12,001 nt of DNA, from NCBI GenBank assembly GCA_021443605.1, contig JABUTQ010000424.1, positions 1-12,001 of the forward strand, given 5' to 3'. The notes below the pieces were generated by a model. It was not told the DNA's origin, made no database searches, and worked only from the letters and a program-made list of their open reading frames with translations. Made by a program: the position numbers and the translations under genes. Origin of the DNA: Bacteroidales bacterium. GTDB taxonomy: Bacteria; Bacteroidota; Bacteroidia; Bacteroidales; UBA932. Positions 1 to 6,269 of the stretch are shown here, in pieces; position 1 is the first letter of the stretch, and each line of letters starts with the position of its first letter.

Positions 1-638
1 GGGGGCTCTTCGTTGTCTTCCTTTTCGGAATTGAGGCGATAGAACGCATCGAAAGGCATATAAATCTCTCCACGAATCTCAAATTCATCGGGATACCCGC
101 TGCCTTGAAGCTGCTGAGGAATGCTCTTTATCGTCCTGATATTCTCTATCACATTATCCCCCTTGACTCCATCGCCTCTGGTAACTGCTTGAGTGAGAAT
201 GCCTTGCTTGTAAGTCAAGCATATAGCCGTGCCATCGAATTTTAACTCACATGAATAAGTCGCGCGCTCAACCATCCTGTCAATCCTGTTGCTGAACTCC
301 GCAAGCTCTTCTCGGCTGTAGGTGTTCCCGAGAGACAGCATCGGATATTTGTGATACGAAACTTCAAAGTTTTTCTTGCTCCCTTTTTCAGCTGCTTTTT
401 CCTTCCGGTCAGCTTTTGTGTCGGCCAGGTCGCTTCCCACTTTCATGGTTGGTGAATCTCCGGTCTTGAATTGGGGAAACATCTCCTCAAGCTTGGCGAG
501 ATCCATCATCAGAAGGTCGTATTCAAAGTCGGATATGACGGGAGAATTGAGTACATAATAGTTTCTGTTATGAGTCTCAATCTGTTCCCGAAGCTCATTT
601 ATCCGCTTCTTTGCTGCAGTTTGGGTAATTTTCGGCAT
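1..638 (-). CDS. ligA: NAD-dependent DNA ligase LigA (N-terminal 212 residues; C-terminus beyond window)
   Basis: LigA seals nicks in duplex DNA during replication and repair, using NAD+ to form an enzyme-AMP intermediate. My minus-strand translation starts at the ATG at 638-636 (MPKITQTAAK) and stays open to base 1. Residues 1-70 match the Ia domain that binds the NMN half of NAD+ (RNYYVLNSPVISDFEYD, about 25-41, then DSPTMKVGSD, 61-70). PMLSLGNTYS (99-108) precedes the nucleotidyltransferase core. KFDG (133-136) is the adenylation motif with K133 as the AMP-accepting lysine; TRGDGVKGDN (153-162) and EIRGEIYMP (187-195) are later core motifs. A lysine-rich stretch at about 73-90 looks longer than in most ligases. 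The OB-fold, zinc finger, HhH and BRCT domains would lie outside the window. The gene diverges from the phosphofructokinase gene. Identification is firm; completeness cannot be judged. Confidence 0.96.
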   Translation of the reverse strand, partial: MPKITQTAAKKRINELREQIETHNRNYYVLNSPVISDFEYDLLMMDLAKLEEMFPQFKTGDSPTMKVGSDLADTKADRKEKAAEKGSKKNFEVSYHKYPMLSLGNTYSREELAEFSNRIDRMVERATYSCELKFDGTAICLTYKQGILTQAVTRGDGVKGDNVIENIRTIKSIPQQLQGSGYPDEFEIRGEIYMPFDAFYRLNSEKEDNEEP

Positions 639-656
639 TTAAAATCAAATAAGATA

Positions 657-664
657 CAAAGATA
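657..664 (-). promoter_or_regulatory. -7 promoter box of ligA
   Basis: Read on the minus strand this is TATCTTTG, an exact match to the Bacteroidota -7 consensus TAnnTTTG. It lies 18 bases before the ligA start codon, which predicts a leader of only about a dozen bases. I see no TTTG at the -33 position. Confidence 0.6.
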
Positions 665-676
665 ATCAAAAAAAGT

Positions 677-684
677 TACCTTTG
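677..684 (+). promoter_or_regulatory. -7 promoter box of the phosphofructokinase gene
   Basis: TACCTTTG matches TAnnTTTG exactly and lies 41 bases before the ATG at 726. No clear -33 TTTG is present. It lies only 12 bases from the oppositely directed ligA box, so the two promoters are back to back. Confidence 0.6.
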
Positions 685-725
685 CGCCGTTGAATTGACG
701 ACAATTAAGTATCAATCTATATATC

Positions 726-1958
726 ATGAAAGATTCAATTTTGATTTTGACCGGTGGCGGTCCTGCTCCGGGAATGAACACAGTCGTTGGTACCATCACC
801 AAGGCTTTTATCGCAAAGGGTTTCAGAGTAATAGGCCTTCACGGAGGTTACGAAGGTCTTTTCAGGAACAATCCTGAAATTGAAGACCTCGATTTCAAGA
901 AGGCAGACAGCATCTTCAACAGGGGTGGTTCATATCTTCGTATGAGCCGTTACAAACCTACCGCAGAAGATTTTGAGAAGAATTTTAACCTTTCACTCTT
1001 CCAAGACAATCAGATTAAACTGTTGGTGACAGTTGGTGGCGATGATACTGCTTCTACAGCTAACCGTATCGCCAAGTTCTTGGTTTCCAAGAATTATCCC
1101 ATCAAGAATATTCACGTTCCCAAGACAATCGACAACGACCTTCCTCTTCCTGCCAATACTCCGACTTTCGGTTTCAATTCAGCAAAGGCAGAGGGAACTC
1201 ACGTTGCCACAACCGTTTATGAGGATGCCCGCACTTCAGGTAACTGGTTCATCGTAAGCGTGATGGGTCGTTCGGCAGGTCACCTTGCACTCCATATCGG
1301 AGCAAGCTGCCACTATCCTATGATTATCATCCCCGAGATGTTCAACAAGACCAAGATCACCGTTGACAAAATTATCAAACTTGCCATTTCTTCTATCGTG
1401 AAGAGAAGACTCCTCGGCATCAACTACGGCGGCATCGTCGTTTCTGAGGGTGTGTTCCACGAGCTTGACGACGAAGAGCTCAAGGCTACAGGGGTTAAGT
1501 TTACTTTCGACGAGCACGGACATCCTGAGCTTGGCAAGATGGCAAAGGCCCAGTTGTTCAACGATATTCTTGAAATTGAGCTCAAGAAGGTAGGTCTCAA
1601 GGTCAAGACCCGTCCTATTGAGATTGGTTATGACGTTCGTTGCCAGACTCCTATCGCTTACGACCTTCTCTATTGTACCCAGCTTGCAAACGGCGTATGC
1701 GACCTCTTCGAGAAAGGCGAGACAGGATGTATGGTCTATGTGGATACAGTTGGAAAGGTTTCTCCCCTCTACCTCACAGACCTTCAGGATCCTACAACCG
1801 GCAAGATTCCTCCACGCAAGGTGGATATCGACGGCGAGATGGCACAGGGCGTTTACAAACACATCGTTCACGCAATCGGTGCCGGAGATTATGAGGCCGC
1901 TTCTGCTATCATCAAGAATCCTGCAGACTACGACTTCTTGAAGATTCTCAACTGGTAA
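726..1958 (+). CDS. pfp: 6-phosphofructokinase, pyrophosphate-dependent type (PPi:fructose-6-phosphate phosphotransferase)
   Basis: This enzyme interconverts fructose-6-phosphate and fructose-1,6-bisphosphate in the cytosol. The 410-residue protein has the phosphofructokinase fold: GGGPAPGMN (10-18) as the phosphate-binding loop, GGDDT (104-108), PKTIDNDLP (132-140) with the catalytic aspartates, MGRSAGHLA (180-188) and PEMF (203-206) in the sugar-phosphate site. Two residues decide the phosphoryl donor. ATP enzymes carry GGDGS and PGTIDND; here the second Asp of GGDDT and the Lys of PKTIDND are those known to favour pyrophosphate. The whole pattern recalls the PPi enzyme of Thermotoga maritima (about 419 residues). 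Such enzymes are reversible and so serve glycolysis and gluconeogenesis. The start is the first ATG after the promoter box. It is monocistronic, ending at a hairpin terminator. Some relatives accept both PPi and ATP or polyphosphate, so donor preference is an inference. Confidence 0.9.
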   Translation: MKDSILILTGGGPAPGMNTVVGTITKAFIAKGFRVIGLHGGYEGLFRNNPEIEDLDFKKADSIFNRGGSYLRMSRYKPTAEDFEKNFNLSLFQDNQIKLLVTVGGDDTASTANRIAKFLVSKNYPIKNIHVPKTIDNDLPLPANTPTFGFNSAKAEGTHVATTVYEDARTSGNWFIVSVMGRSAGHLALHIGASCHYPMIIIPEMFNKTKITVDKIIKLAISSIVKRRLLGINYGGIVVSEGVFHELDDEELKATGVKFTFDEHGHPELGKMAKAQLFNDILEIELKKVGLKVKTRPIEIGYDVRCQTPIAYDLLYCTQLANGVCDLFEKGETGCMVYVDTVGKVSPLYLTDLQDPTTGKIPPRKVDIDGEMAQGVYKHIVHAIGAGDYEAASAIIKNPADYDFLKILNW

Positions 1959-1975
1959 TCAGTTATTTGCTCTAT

Positions 1976-2013
1976 AAAAAATAGCTGTCCGAAATGTGGA
2001 CAGCTATTTTTTT
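1976..2013. terminator. Bidirectional hairpin terminator between the phosphofructokinase and SDR genes
   Basis: A perfect 15-base inverted repeat has arms at 1976-1990 and 1998-2012 with a 7-base loop (GAAATGT). The stem core is ATAGCTGTCC/GGACAGCTAT and the ends are an A-run and a T-run, so it can end transcription in both directions. It sits between two converging genes, 17 bases from one stop codon and 18 from the other. Confidence 0.9.
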
Positions 2014-2030
2014 GCACGATAGGATAGGTG

Positions 2031-2837
2031 TTATTGCCTGCCGGTGAAGTTGTCCATCGACTTGTAGAATCCCATTCCGTTGCCCAATATCGAGTCGAAC
2101 AATGAGTAGGGGAGAATGCCCTGCAGGAAGCGGGTGAAATGGAATCCGAACGGGATTCCGCAGAACTTGCGGTCTTTCTCTATGGCGCGGATGATGCGTT
2201 CTGCAGTCTGTTCCGGCTTGCGGATGGGAACAAGCCACGACTTCACCCCATTAAACATACCAGTGCTTATGAAAAACGGAGCAATCGTGGTCATCTTGAC
2301 CTTGCTCTTGGCCATTTTCAGCTCCACCTGAGTGGATTCGCTCCAACCTACAACCGCCCATTTGCTTGCGCAATAGACCGATAGACGGGGGACTCCCAGC
2401 ATTCCGGCCGCAGAGGCGATGTTGCAGATGTGGCCGCTGTTCCTCTCAATCATTGCCGGCAAGAACCTAAGTGCCACGAGCATCGGGGCGGTAGCATTTA
2501 TGTTCATCGTGCGGATGATTGCGCTGTCTGTCTGTTTGTCGAAAGTGTTGTTACCCACCACGATACCGGCATTGTTCAAAAGTATGTCTATCTTGCCGCA
2601 GTATCCGATTGTTGCCTCGTAAGCGGCATCTATCGATTCGGGATTTGACACGTCAACCTTTATTCCGAATACCTTCCCGAGCGGTGCATATTCGCTGCAC
2701 ACTGCATCCAGCCCATTTTGGTTGATGTCCCATATCACAAGGTTTGCAGCTCCTTTTTCAAGAGCCATCCTTCCCATTATCTTTCCGATTCCGGAAGCTC
2801 CTCCGGTAATCAATACGTTGCAATTCTTGAATTTCAT
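2031..2837 (-). CDS. Classical short-chain dehydrogenase/reductase (SDR), substrate unknown
   Basis: A 268-residue NAD(P)-dependent oxidoreductase of the classical SDR family. The Rossmann motif is TGGASGIG (11-18); D37 at the end of strand 2 (IWDIN) suggests NAD(H) preference. VDVS (61-64) and NNAG (88-91) bind the nucleotide. The catalytic residues are all present: N114, S142 (IASAAG), Y155 and K159 in YCASK. The C-terminal part (about 229-262) has aromatic and hydrophobic residues that could form a substrate lid or touch membrane, as in SDR16C-like retinol or steroid dehydrogenases; this resemblance is only general. The gene stands alone, with its own -7 box and a shared terminator, and neither neighbour reveals the substrate. 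It is not clearly part of the hexuronate locus, although SDRs occasionally replace UxuB-type reductases. Family sure; function unknown. Confidence 0.9.
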   Translation of the reverse strand: MKFKNCNVLITGGASGIGKIMGRMALEKGAANLVIWDINQNGLDAVCSEYAPLGKVFGIKVDVSNPESIDAAYEATIGYCGKIDILLNNAGIVVGNNTFDKQTDSAIIRTMNINATAPMLVALRFLPAMIERNSGHICNIASAAGMLGVPRLSVYCASKWAVVGWSESTQVELKMAKSKVKMTTIAPFFISTGMFNGVKSWLVPIRKPEQTAERIIRAIEKDRKFCGIPFGFHFTRFLQGILPYSLFDSILGNGMGFYKSMDNFTGRQ

Positions 2838-2858
2838 CTGATTATGATTTTAGCGCTG

Positions 2859-2866
2859 CAAAGGTA
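2859..2866 (-). promoter_or_regulatory. -7 promoter box of the SDR gene
   Basis: Minus-strand TACCTTTG, an exact TAnnTTTG match, lies 21 bases upstream of the SDR start codon. No TTTG is seen at -33. Confidence 0.55.
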
Positions 2867-2921
2867 AGAAGCTGTTTAAAATTAATTGCGAAAATTTGAA
2901 TCAATTTCAAACAGTCTATAG

Positions 2922-2956
2922 AAAAAAACAAGGGCCTGCATCGCTGCAAGCCCTTT
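2922..2956 (-). terminator. Terminator of the exuT-eda-kdgK operon
   Basis: On the minus strand an 11-base stem (AAGGGCTTGCA paired with TGCAGGCCCTT, one G-U wobble) with a 4-base loop is followed by a run of Ts (plus-strand As at 2922-2928). Plus-strand arms are 2930-2940 and 2945-2955. It lies about 55 bases after the exuT stop codon, so the SDR gene downstream is a separate unit. Confidence 0.88.
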
Positions 2957-3008
2957 CCCCAATCATTATATCATAAAATTTCCAAAAGGAAATCCAAAAG
3001 AGTGTTGC

Positions 3009-4472
3009 CTAAGCCTTGACAGGTTTGTATTTAGGCACAAGTATTTTCATAAATGTCCAGGCAATGAGGTAAGCTATACCGCAGAAGCAGAACATAATGA
3101 AATATCCGGCAGGCTTGCCTTCGAATCCGAAGAAAGTGAAAGCGGCACCTGAATTTTCCGCAAAGGTAAACAATTTTCCCGCAACATATTGAATAATCAT
3201 TGATCCGATACCGCCGGCCATTGCTCCGATGCCTGTGATTGTTGCGATAGTGCTCTTGGGAAACATATCACCAATGGTGCTGAACAGGTTGGCAGACCAT
3301 GCCTGATGTCCCGCTCCTGCAAGACCGATGAGGATTGCCGGCCACCAAGGGGTGTTGAATCCCATTCCGAGAGGCTGTGCAAAAAGGGCTGCGATAGGGA
3401 AGAAGGCGAAAATGAGCATCGCCAGCATTCTTCCCGAATACGGGTGCATCCCTTTCTTTTCAACGAACAATTTCGGAAGGTATCCACCGAAGATGGAGAT
3501 TACCGTAACTATCAGATACAGAGTGAATATCAATGCTTGTCCCAGTCCTGAAGTGGCGGGGGCGTTGAATTGGTTGCTGAAATATGACGGAGCCCAGAAC
3601 AGGAAGAACCACCATACGCCGTCTGTGAAGAACTTGCCGATGATGAATGCCCAGGTCTGTCTGAATGTGAAGCACTTCAAGAAAGGAATCGACTTCTCTG
3701 CTGCGAGAGCGGCCTTTTCAGCTGCTTCGGCTTCGTCGTCCTGATGGATGTACTCAATCTCGGCTTCGTTAACGTGGCTGCTCTTTTCAGGTTTCTCATA
3801 CATAAATGCCCAGAAGAACATCCAGATGAAGCCCAGACCACCGATGATAATGAATGCCCATTCCCATCCGAATTTCACTGCGAGAGGTGGTATCAGCAGG
3901 GGAGCTGCGAGAGCGCCCACTGATGCACCGGCATTGAAAATTGAAGTTGCGAATGCGCGGTCTTTCTTCGGGAAGTATTCTGCCGTAACCTTGATGGCGG
4001 CAGGGAAGTTGCCCGCTTCACCGAGGGCGAGTATTCCGCGGCACAGCAGGAACAGATATACGGATGTCGTAGAAATCGCAAGTGCGACGTTGCTGCCGGC
4101 TTCTACTGCCTTGAGGGCTGCCACGTCAGCTACACCATCGGTGAATATTGCTGTGGCCCAGCCGCATCCGGCGTGGAGGCAGGCGCCGAGAGACCATACG
4201 CCGATAGCGATGAGATACCCTTTCTTGGTTCCCATCCAGTCTACGAATTTTCCGGCGAAGAGACATGCTATCGCGTAGAAAATAGAGAAGAAGGAGGTGA
4301 TGGTACCGTAGTCGGCGTCAGTCCAGTGAAATTGAGGCTTGATGAATTCCTCATATGTCAGCGAAAGCACTTGACGATCCAGATAGTTGACGGTGGTCGC
4401 TACGAAAAGGAGCGAGCACAGCCACCAGCGCCAGTTGGTCATCAGCTTCTGCTGTGTTGAGTTTTTGACCAT
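3009..4472 (-). CDS. exuT: Hexuronate transporter, MFS anion:cation symporter family (ExuT type)
   Basis: An inner-membrane major facilitator that imports galacturonate and/or glucuronate, probably with protons. The 487-residue protein has about 12 hydrophobic segments. Family features are NYLDRQVLS (29-37) in helix 1, the loop GKFVDWMGTKKG (74-85) resembling MFS motif A, and GEAGNFPAAIK (151-161), a strong marker of the ExuT/anion:cation symporter family. A charged central cytoplasmic loop (about 227-262, Glu/Ala-rich) joins the two halves. An unusual stretch of about 25-30 residues (108-136) interrupts the region between helices 3 and 4. It is the last gene of kdgK-eda-exuT, 12 bases after eda. 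Substrate is inferred from family and context; E. coli ExuT takes both hexuronates. Confidence 0.92.
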   Translation of the reverse strand: MVKNSTQQKLMTNWRWWLCSLLFVATTVNYLDRQVLSLTYEEFIKPQFHWTDADYGTITSFFSIFYAIACLFAGKFVDWMGTKKGYLIAIGVWSLGACLHAGCGWATAIFTDGVADVAALKAVEAGSNVALAISTTSVYLFLLCRGILALGEAGNFPAAIKVTAEYFPKKDRAFATSIFNAGASVGALAAPLLIPPLAVKFGWEWAFIIIGGLGFIWMFFWAFMYEKPEKSSHVNEAEIEYIHQDDEAEAAEKAALAAEKSIPFLKCFTFRQTWAFIIGKFFTDGVWWFFLFWAPSYFSNQFNAPATSGLGQALIFTLYLIVTVISIFGGYLPKLFVEKKGMHPYSGRMLAMLIFAFFPIAALFAQPLGMGFNTPWWPAILIGLAGAGHQAWSANLFSTIGDMFPKSTIATITGIGAMAGGIGSMIIQYVAGKLFTFAENSGAAFTFFGFEGKPAGYFIMFCFCGIAYLIAWTFMKILVPKYKPVKA

Positions 4473-4484
4473 AATGTTATTTGT

Positions 4485-5150
4485 TTAGCGTACTTTATTG
4501 ATGATTTCCAGTGCATTACGGCACAGGTCGGTGATTTTTGACCACTCTCCTGCGCTTATTACCTCCTTCGGGAAGAGATTGCTGCCCATTCCCACACAAG
4601 TGACTCCCGCCTTGAACCAGGCAGAGAGATTCTCTTCAGTGGGCTTGACACCGCCGGTTACCATTATCTGGCTCCACGGCATGGGGGCTTTGAGCCCTTT
4701 GACAAAAGCGGGGCCGAGAACATCACCCGGGAACACCTTGCATAAGTCGCAACCGGCTTCCTGAGCTGCTCCAACCTCTGAAACGCTTCCGCATCCGGGG
4801 CAATAAGGGATGAGCCTGCGGTTGCAGATGGGGGCGATTGCGGGATTGAACAGAGGTCCAACGACGAAATTGGCGCCGAGCTGGATGAACATTGCCGCAG
4901 TGCCGGGATCGACCACCGAGCCAACTCCCACAACCATTCCGGGGAGCTCCTTGTTTGCATATTTCACAAGTTCCTTGAAAACTTCCTGTGCAAAATCACC
5001 GCGGTTGGTGAATTCGAATGCCCTTACGCCACCGTCATAGCACGCCTTGAGCACTTTCTTTGAAATCTCTGCATCTGCATTGTAGAAGACGGGCACCATT
5101 CCGGTTGCCTTGATGGTCGCAATGACCTCAGTTTTGCTGTATTTTGCCAT
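4485..5150 (-). CDS. eda: 2-keto-3-deoxy-6-phosphogluconate (KDPG) aldolase
   Basis: A cytosolic class I aldolase that cleaves KDPG to pyruvate and glyceraldehyde-3-phosphate, the final step of hexuronate breakdown; many homologues also act on 4-hydroxy-2-oxoglutarate. At 221 residues it is close to the usual length of about 213. Motifs: EFTNRG (46-51) with the catalytic glutamate E46, GVGSV (75-79), PGCGSVSE (118-125), the Schiff-base lysine K138 in CKVFPGD, and phosphate-binding VTGGV (164-168) and GMGS (187-190). Two CxxC pairs (C117/C120 and C134/C137) flank the active-site region, the second directly before K138. It lies between kdgK and exuT with gaps of 11 and 12 bases, so it belongs to one operon. 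Identification is firm. Confidence 0.96.
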   Translation of the reverse strand: MAKYSKTEVIATIKATGMVPVFYNADAEISKKVLKACYDGGVRAFEFTNRGDFAQEVFKELVKYANKELPGMVVGVGSVVDPGTAAMFIQLGANFVVGPLFNPAIAPICNRRLIPYCPGCGSVSEVGAAQEAGCDLCKVFPGDVLGPAFVKGLKAPMPWSQIMVTGGVKPTEENLSAWFKAGVTCVGMGSNLFPKEVISAGEWSKITDLCRNALEIINKVR

Positions 5151-5161
5151 AAATCAATAGA

Positions 5162-6187
5162 TTATCTTTGAACTCGTCCGTTTGCGTTTCCACCTGCAAG
5201 GCTGAGGACTTCCGCTTCGCTCACGAGGTTGAAGTCTCCGTTTATGGTGTGTTTGAGGGCAGATGCGGCTACAGCAAATTCGAGAGCTGAGCCTTGGTCG
5301 CCAGGATATTTGAGCATTCCGTGGATAAGACCTCCGGAGAATGAATCACCGCCGCCCACGCGGTCAATGATGGGGTCAATCTCGTAACGCTTTGACTGAT
5401 AGAACTCTTTGCCGTCATAGATGAGGGCTTTCCAGCCGTTGCGTGTGGCCGAGAACGATTCACGGAGGGTTGAAACCACATATTTGAAACCGAACTGCTC
5501 TTTCATCTGTTTAAAGATTCCTTCATATCCTGCGGCATCGGTGTTTCCCCCTTCGACGTCGGCTTCGGGCTTGAATCCGAGGCAGAGCTCAGCATCCTCT
5601 TCATTGCCGATACATACGTCAACGTATTTCATAAGCGGACGCATCACTGAAATTGCTTTTTCAGATGTCCAAAGTTTCTTGCGGAAGTTGAGGTCCACGC
5701 TGACTGTCACGCCGTGGCGTTTTGCAGCCTCGCAAGCGAGTTTGGTAAGCTCGGCGGCTTTATCAGAAATTGCGGGAGAGATGCCCGACCAGTGAAACCA
5801 GGCTGCCCCTTCCATTATTGCATCGAAATCAAAATCTTTCGGATCTGCCTCAGCGATAGCCGAATAAGCCCTATCGTAAATGACCTTTGACGGGCGCATC
5901 GATGCTCCTGTTTCTGCATAGTAGAGCCCGATGCGTTCTCCTCCACGGCTGATGTAATCGGTATTTACGCCATATCTGCGCAACGCATTTACAGCAATCT
6001 GGCCGATTTCGTGTTTCGGAAGCTTTGTTACGTAATATGATTCGTGACCATAATTGGCAAGGCTGACAGCTACGTTTGCCTCGCCGCCCCCGGGTATGAT
6101 ACGGAATTTGTCACTCTGTATGAATCTGTCGTTTCCTTCGGGACTGAGTCGGAGCATAATTTCTCCGAAAGTGATAACTTTTGCCAT
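5162..6187 (-). CDS. kdgK: 2-keto-3-deoxygluconate (KDG) kinase, PfkB family
   Basis: KdgK phosphorylates KDG to KDPG with ATP in the cytosol. The 341-residue protein has the PfkB/ribokinase fold: N-terminal GGGEANVAVSLA (33-44), the first family signature; SVDLNFRKKLW (163-173), typical of KDG kinases; GNEED (194-198); and the second signature RVGGGDSFSGG (276-286), with D281 as catalytic base and the glycines forming the anion hole. It is about 30 residues longer than E. coli KdgK; part of the difference may be the region around 207-222. It is the first gene of kdgK-eda-exuT and lies divergent to the LacI-family regulator, with a putative operator upstream. Because KDG is common to the galacturonate and glucuronate branches, the gene would be needed for both. 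Other PfkB sugars are possible but the neighbouring aldolase makes KDG much the best fit. Confidence 0.95.
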   Translation of the reverse strand: MAKVITFGEIMLRLSPEGNDRFIQSDKFRIIPGGGEANVAVSLANYGHESYYVTKLPKHEIGQIAVNALRRYGVNTDYISRGGERIGLYYAETGASMRPSKVIYDRAYSAIAEADPKDFDFDAIMEGAAWFHWSGISPAISDKAAELTKLACEAAKRHGVTVSVDLNFRKKLWTSEKAISVMRPLMKYVDVCIGNEEDAELCLGFKPEADVEGGNTDAAGYEGIFKQMKEQFGFKYVVSTLRESFSATRNGWKALIYDGKEFYQSKRYEIDPIIDRVGGGDSFSGGLIHGMLKYPGDQGSALEFAVAASALKHTINGDFNLVSEAEVLSLAGGNANGRVQR

Positions 6188-6206
6188 AGATTTTTCTTAT
6201 TTTCTG

Positions 6207-6214
6207 CAAATATA
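6207..6214 (-). promoter_or_regulatory. -7 promoter box of the kdgK-eda-exuT operon
   Basis: Minus-strand TATATTTG matches TAnnTTTG. It lies 19 bases before the kdgK start codon, giving a leader of roughly 12-15 bases. The 23-base CGTG/CACG element begins 9 bases further upstream. Confidence 0.65.
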
Positions 6215-6223
6215 ATAAAAAAT

Positions 6224-6246
6224 CGTGAAAATCGTGCGCGTTCACG
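6224..6246. promoter_or_regulatory. Putative operator of the LacI-family regulator (site 1, kdgK/regulator)
   Basis: A 23-base element with outer arms CGTGAA and TTCACG separated by 11 bases, plus an internal CGTGC at 6233-6237. It matches the element at 10362-10384 at 18 of 23 positions. Its centre is about 25-27 bases from the centres of the two outward-facing -7 boxes, so it covers the -33 region of both promoters. Binding by the adjacent regulator is inferred from position and from the second copy. Confidence 0.75.
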
Positions 6247-6257
6247 GAGATTTTTTT

Positions 6258-6265
6258 TAACTTTG
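6258..6265 (+). promoter_or_regulatory. -7 promoter box of the LacI-family regulator gene
   Basis: TAACTTTG matches TAnnTTTG and ends only 4 bases before the start codon at 6270. A transcript starting at the normal distance from this box would begin at or next to the A of the ATG, so the message may be leaderless. Confidence 0.6.
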
Positions 6266-6269
6266 TGCC

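Noticed and set aside
639..725. Possible riboswitch or small RNA in the ligA/phosphofructokinase gap
   Set aside because: Only 87 bases, AT-rich, fully accounted for by two promoter boxes; no stable hairpin seen.
1236..1871. A 211-codon open frame antisense to the phosphofructokinase gene
   Set aside because: It mirrors a conserved enzyme, has no recognisable domain or promoter, and its composition is that of a complement of coding sequence.
3748..4278. A 176-codon open frame antisense to the transporter gene
   Set aside because: Shadow of a membrane protein gene with all family motifs; no independent evidence.
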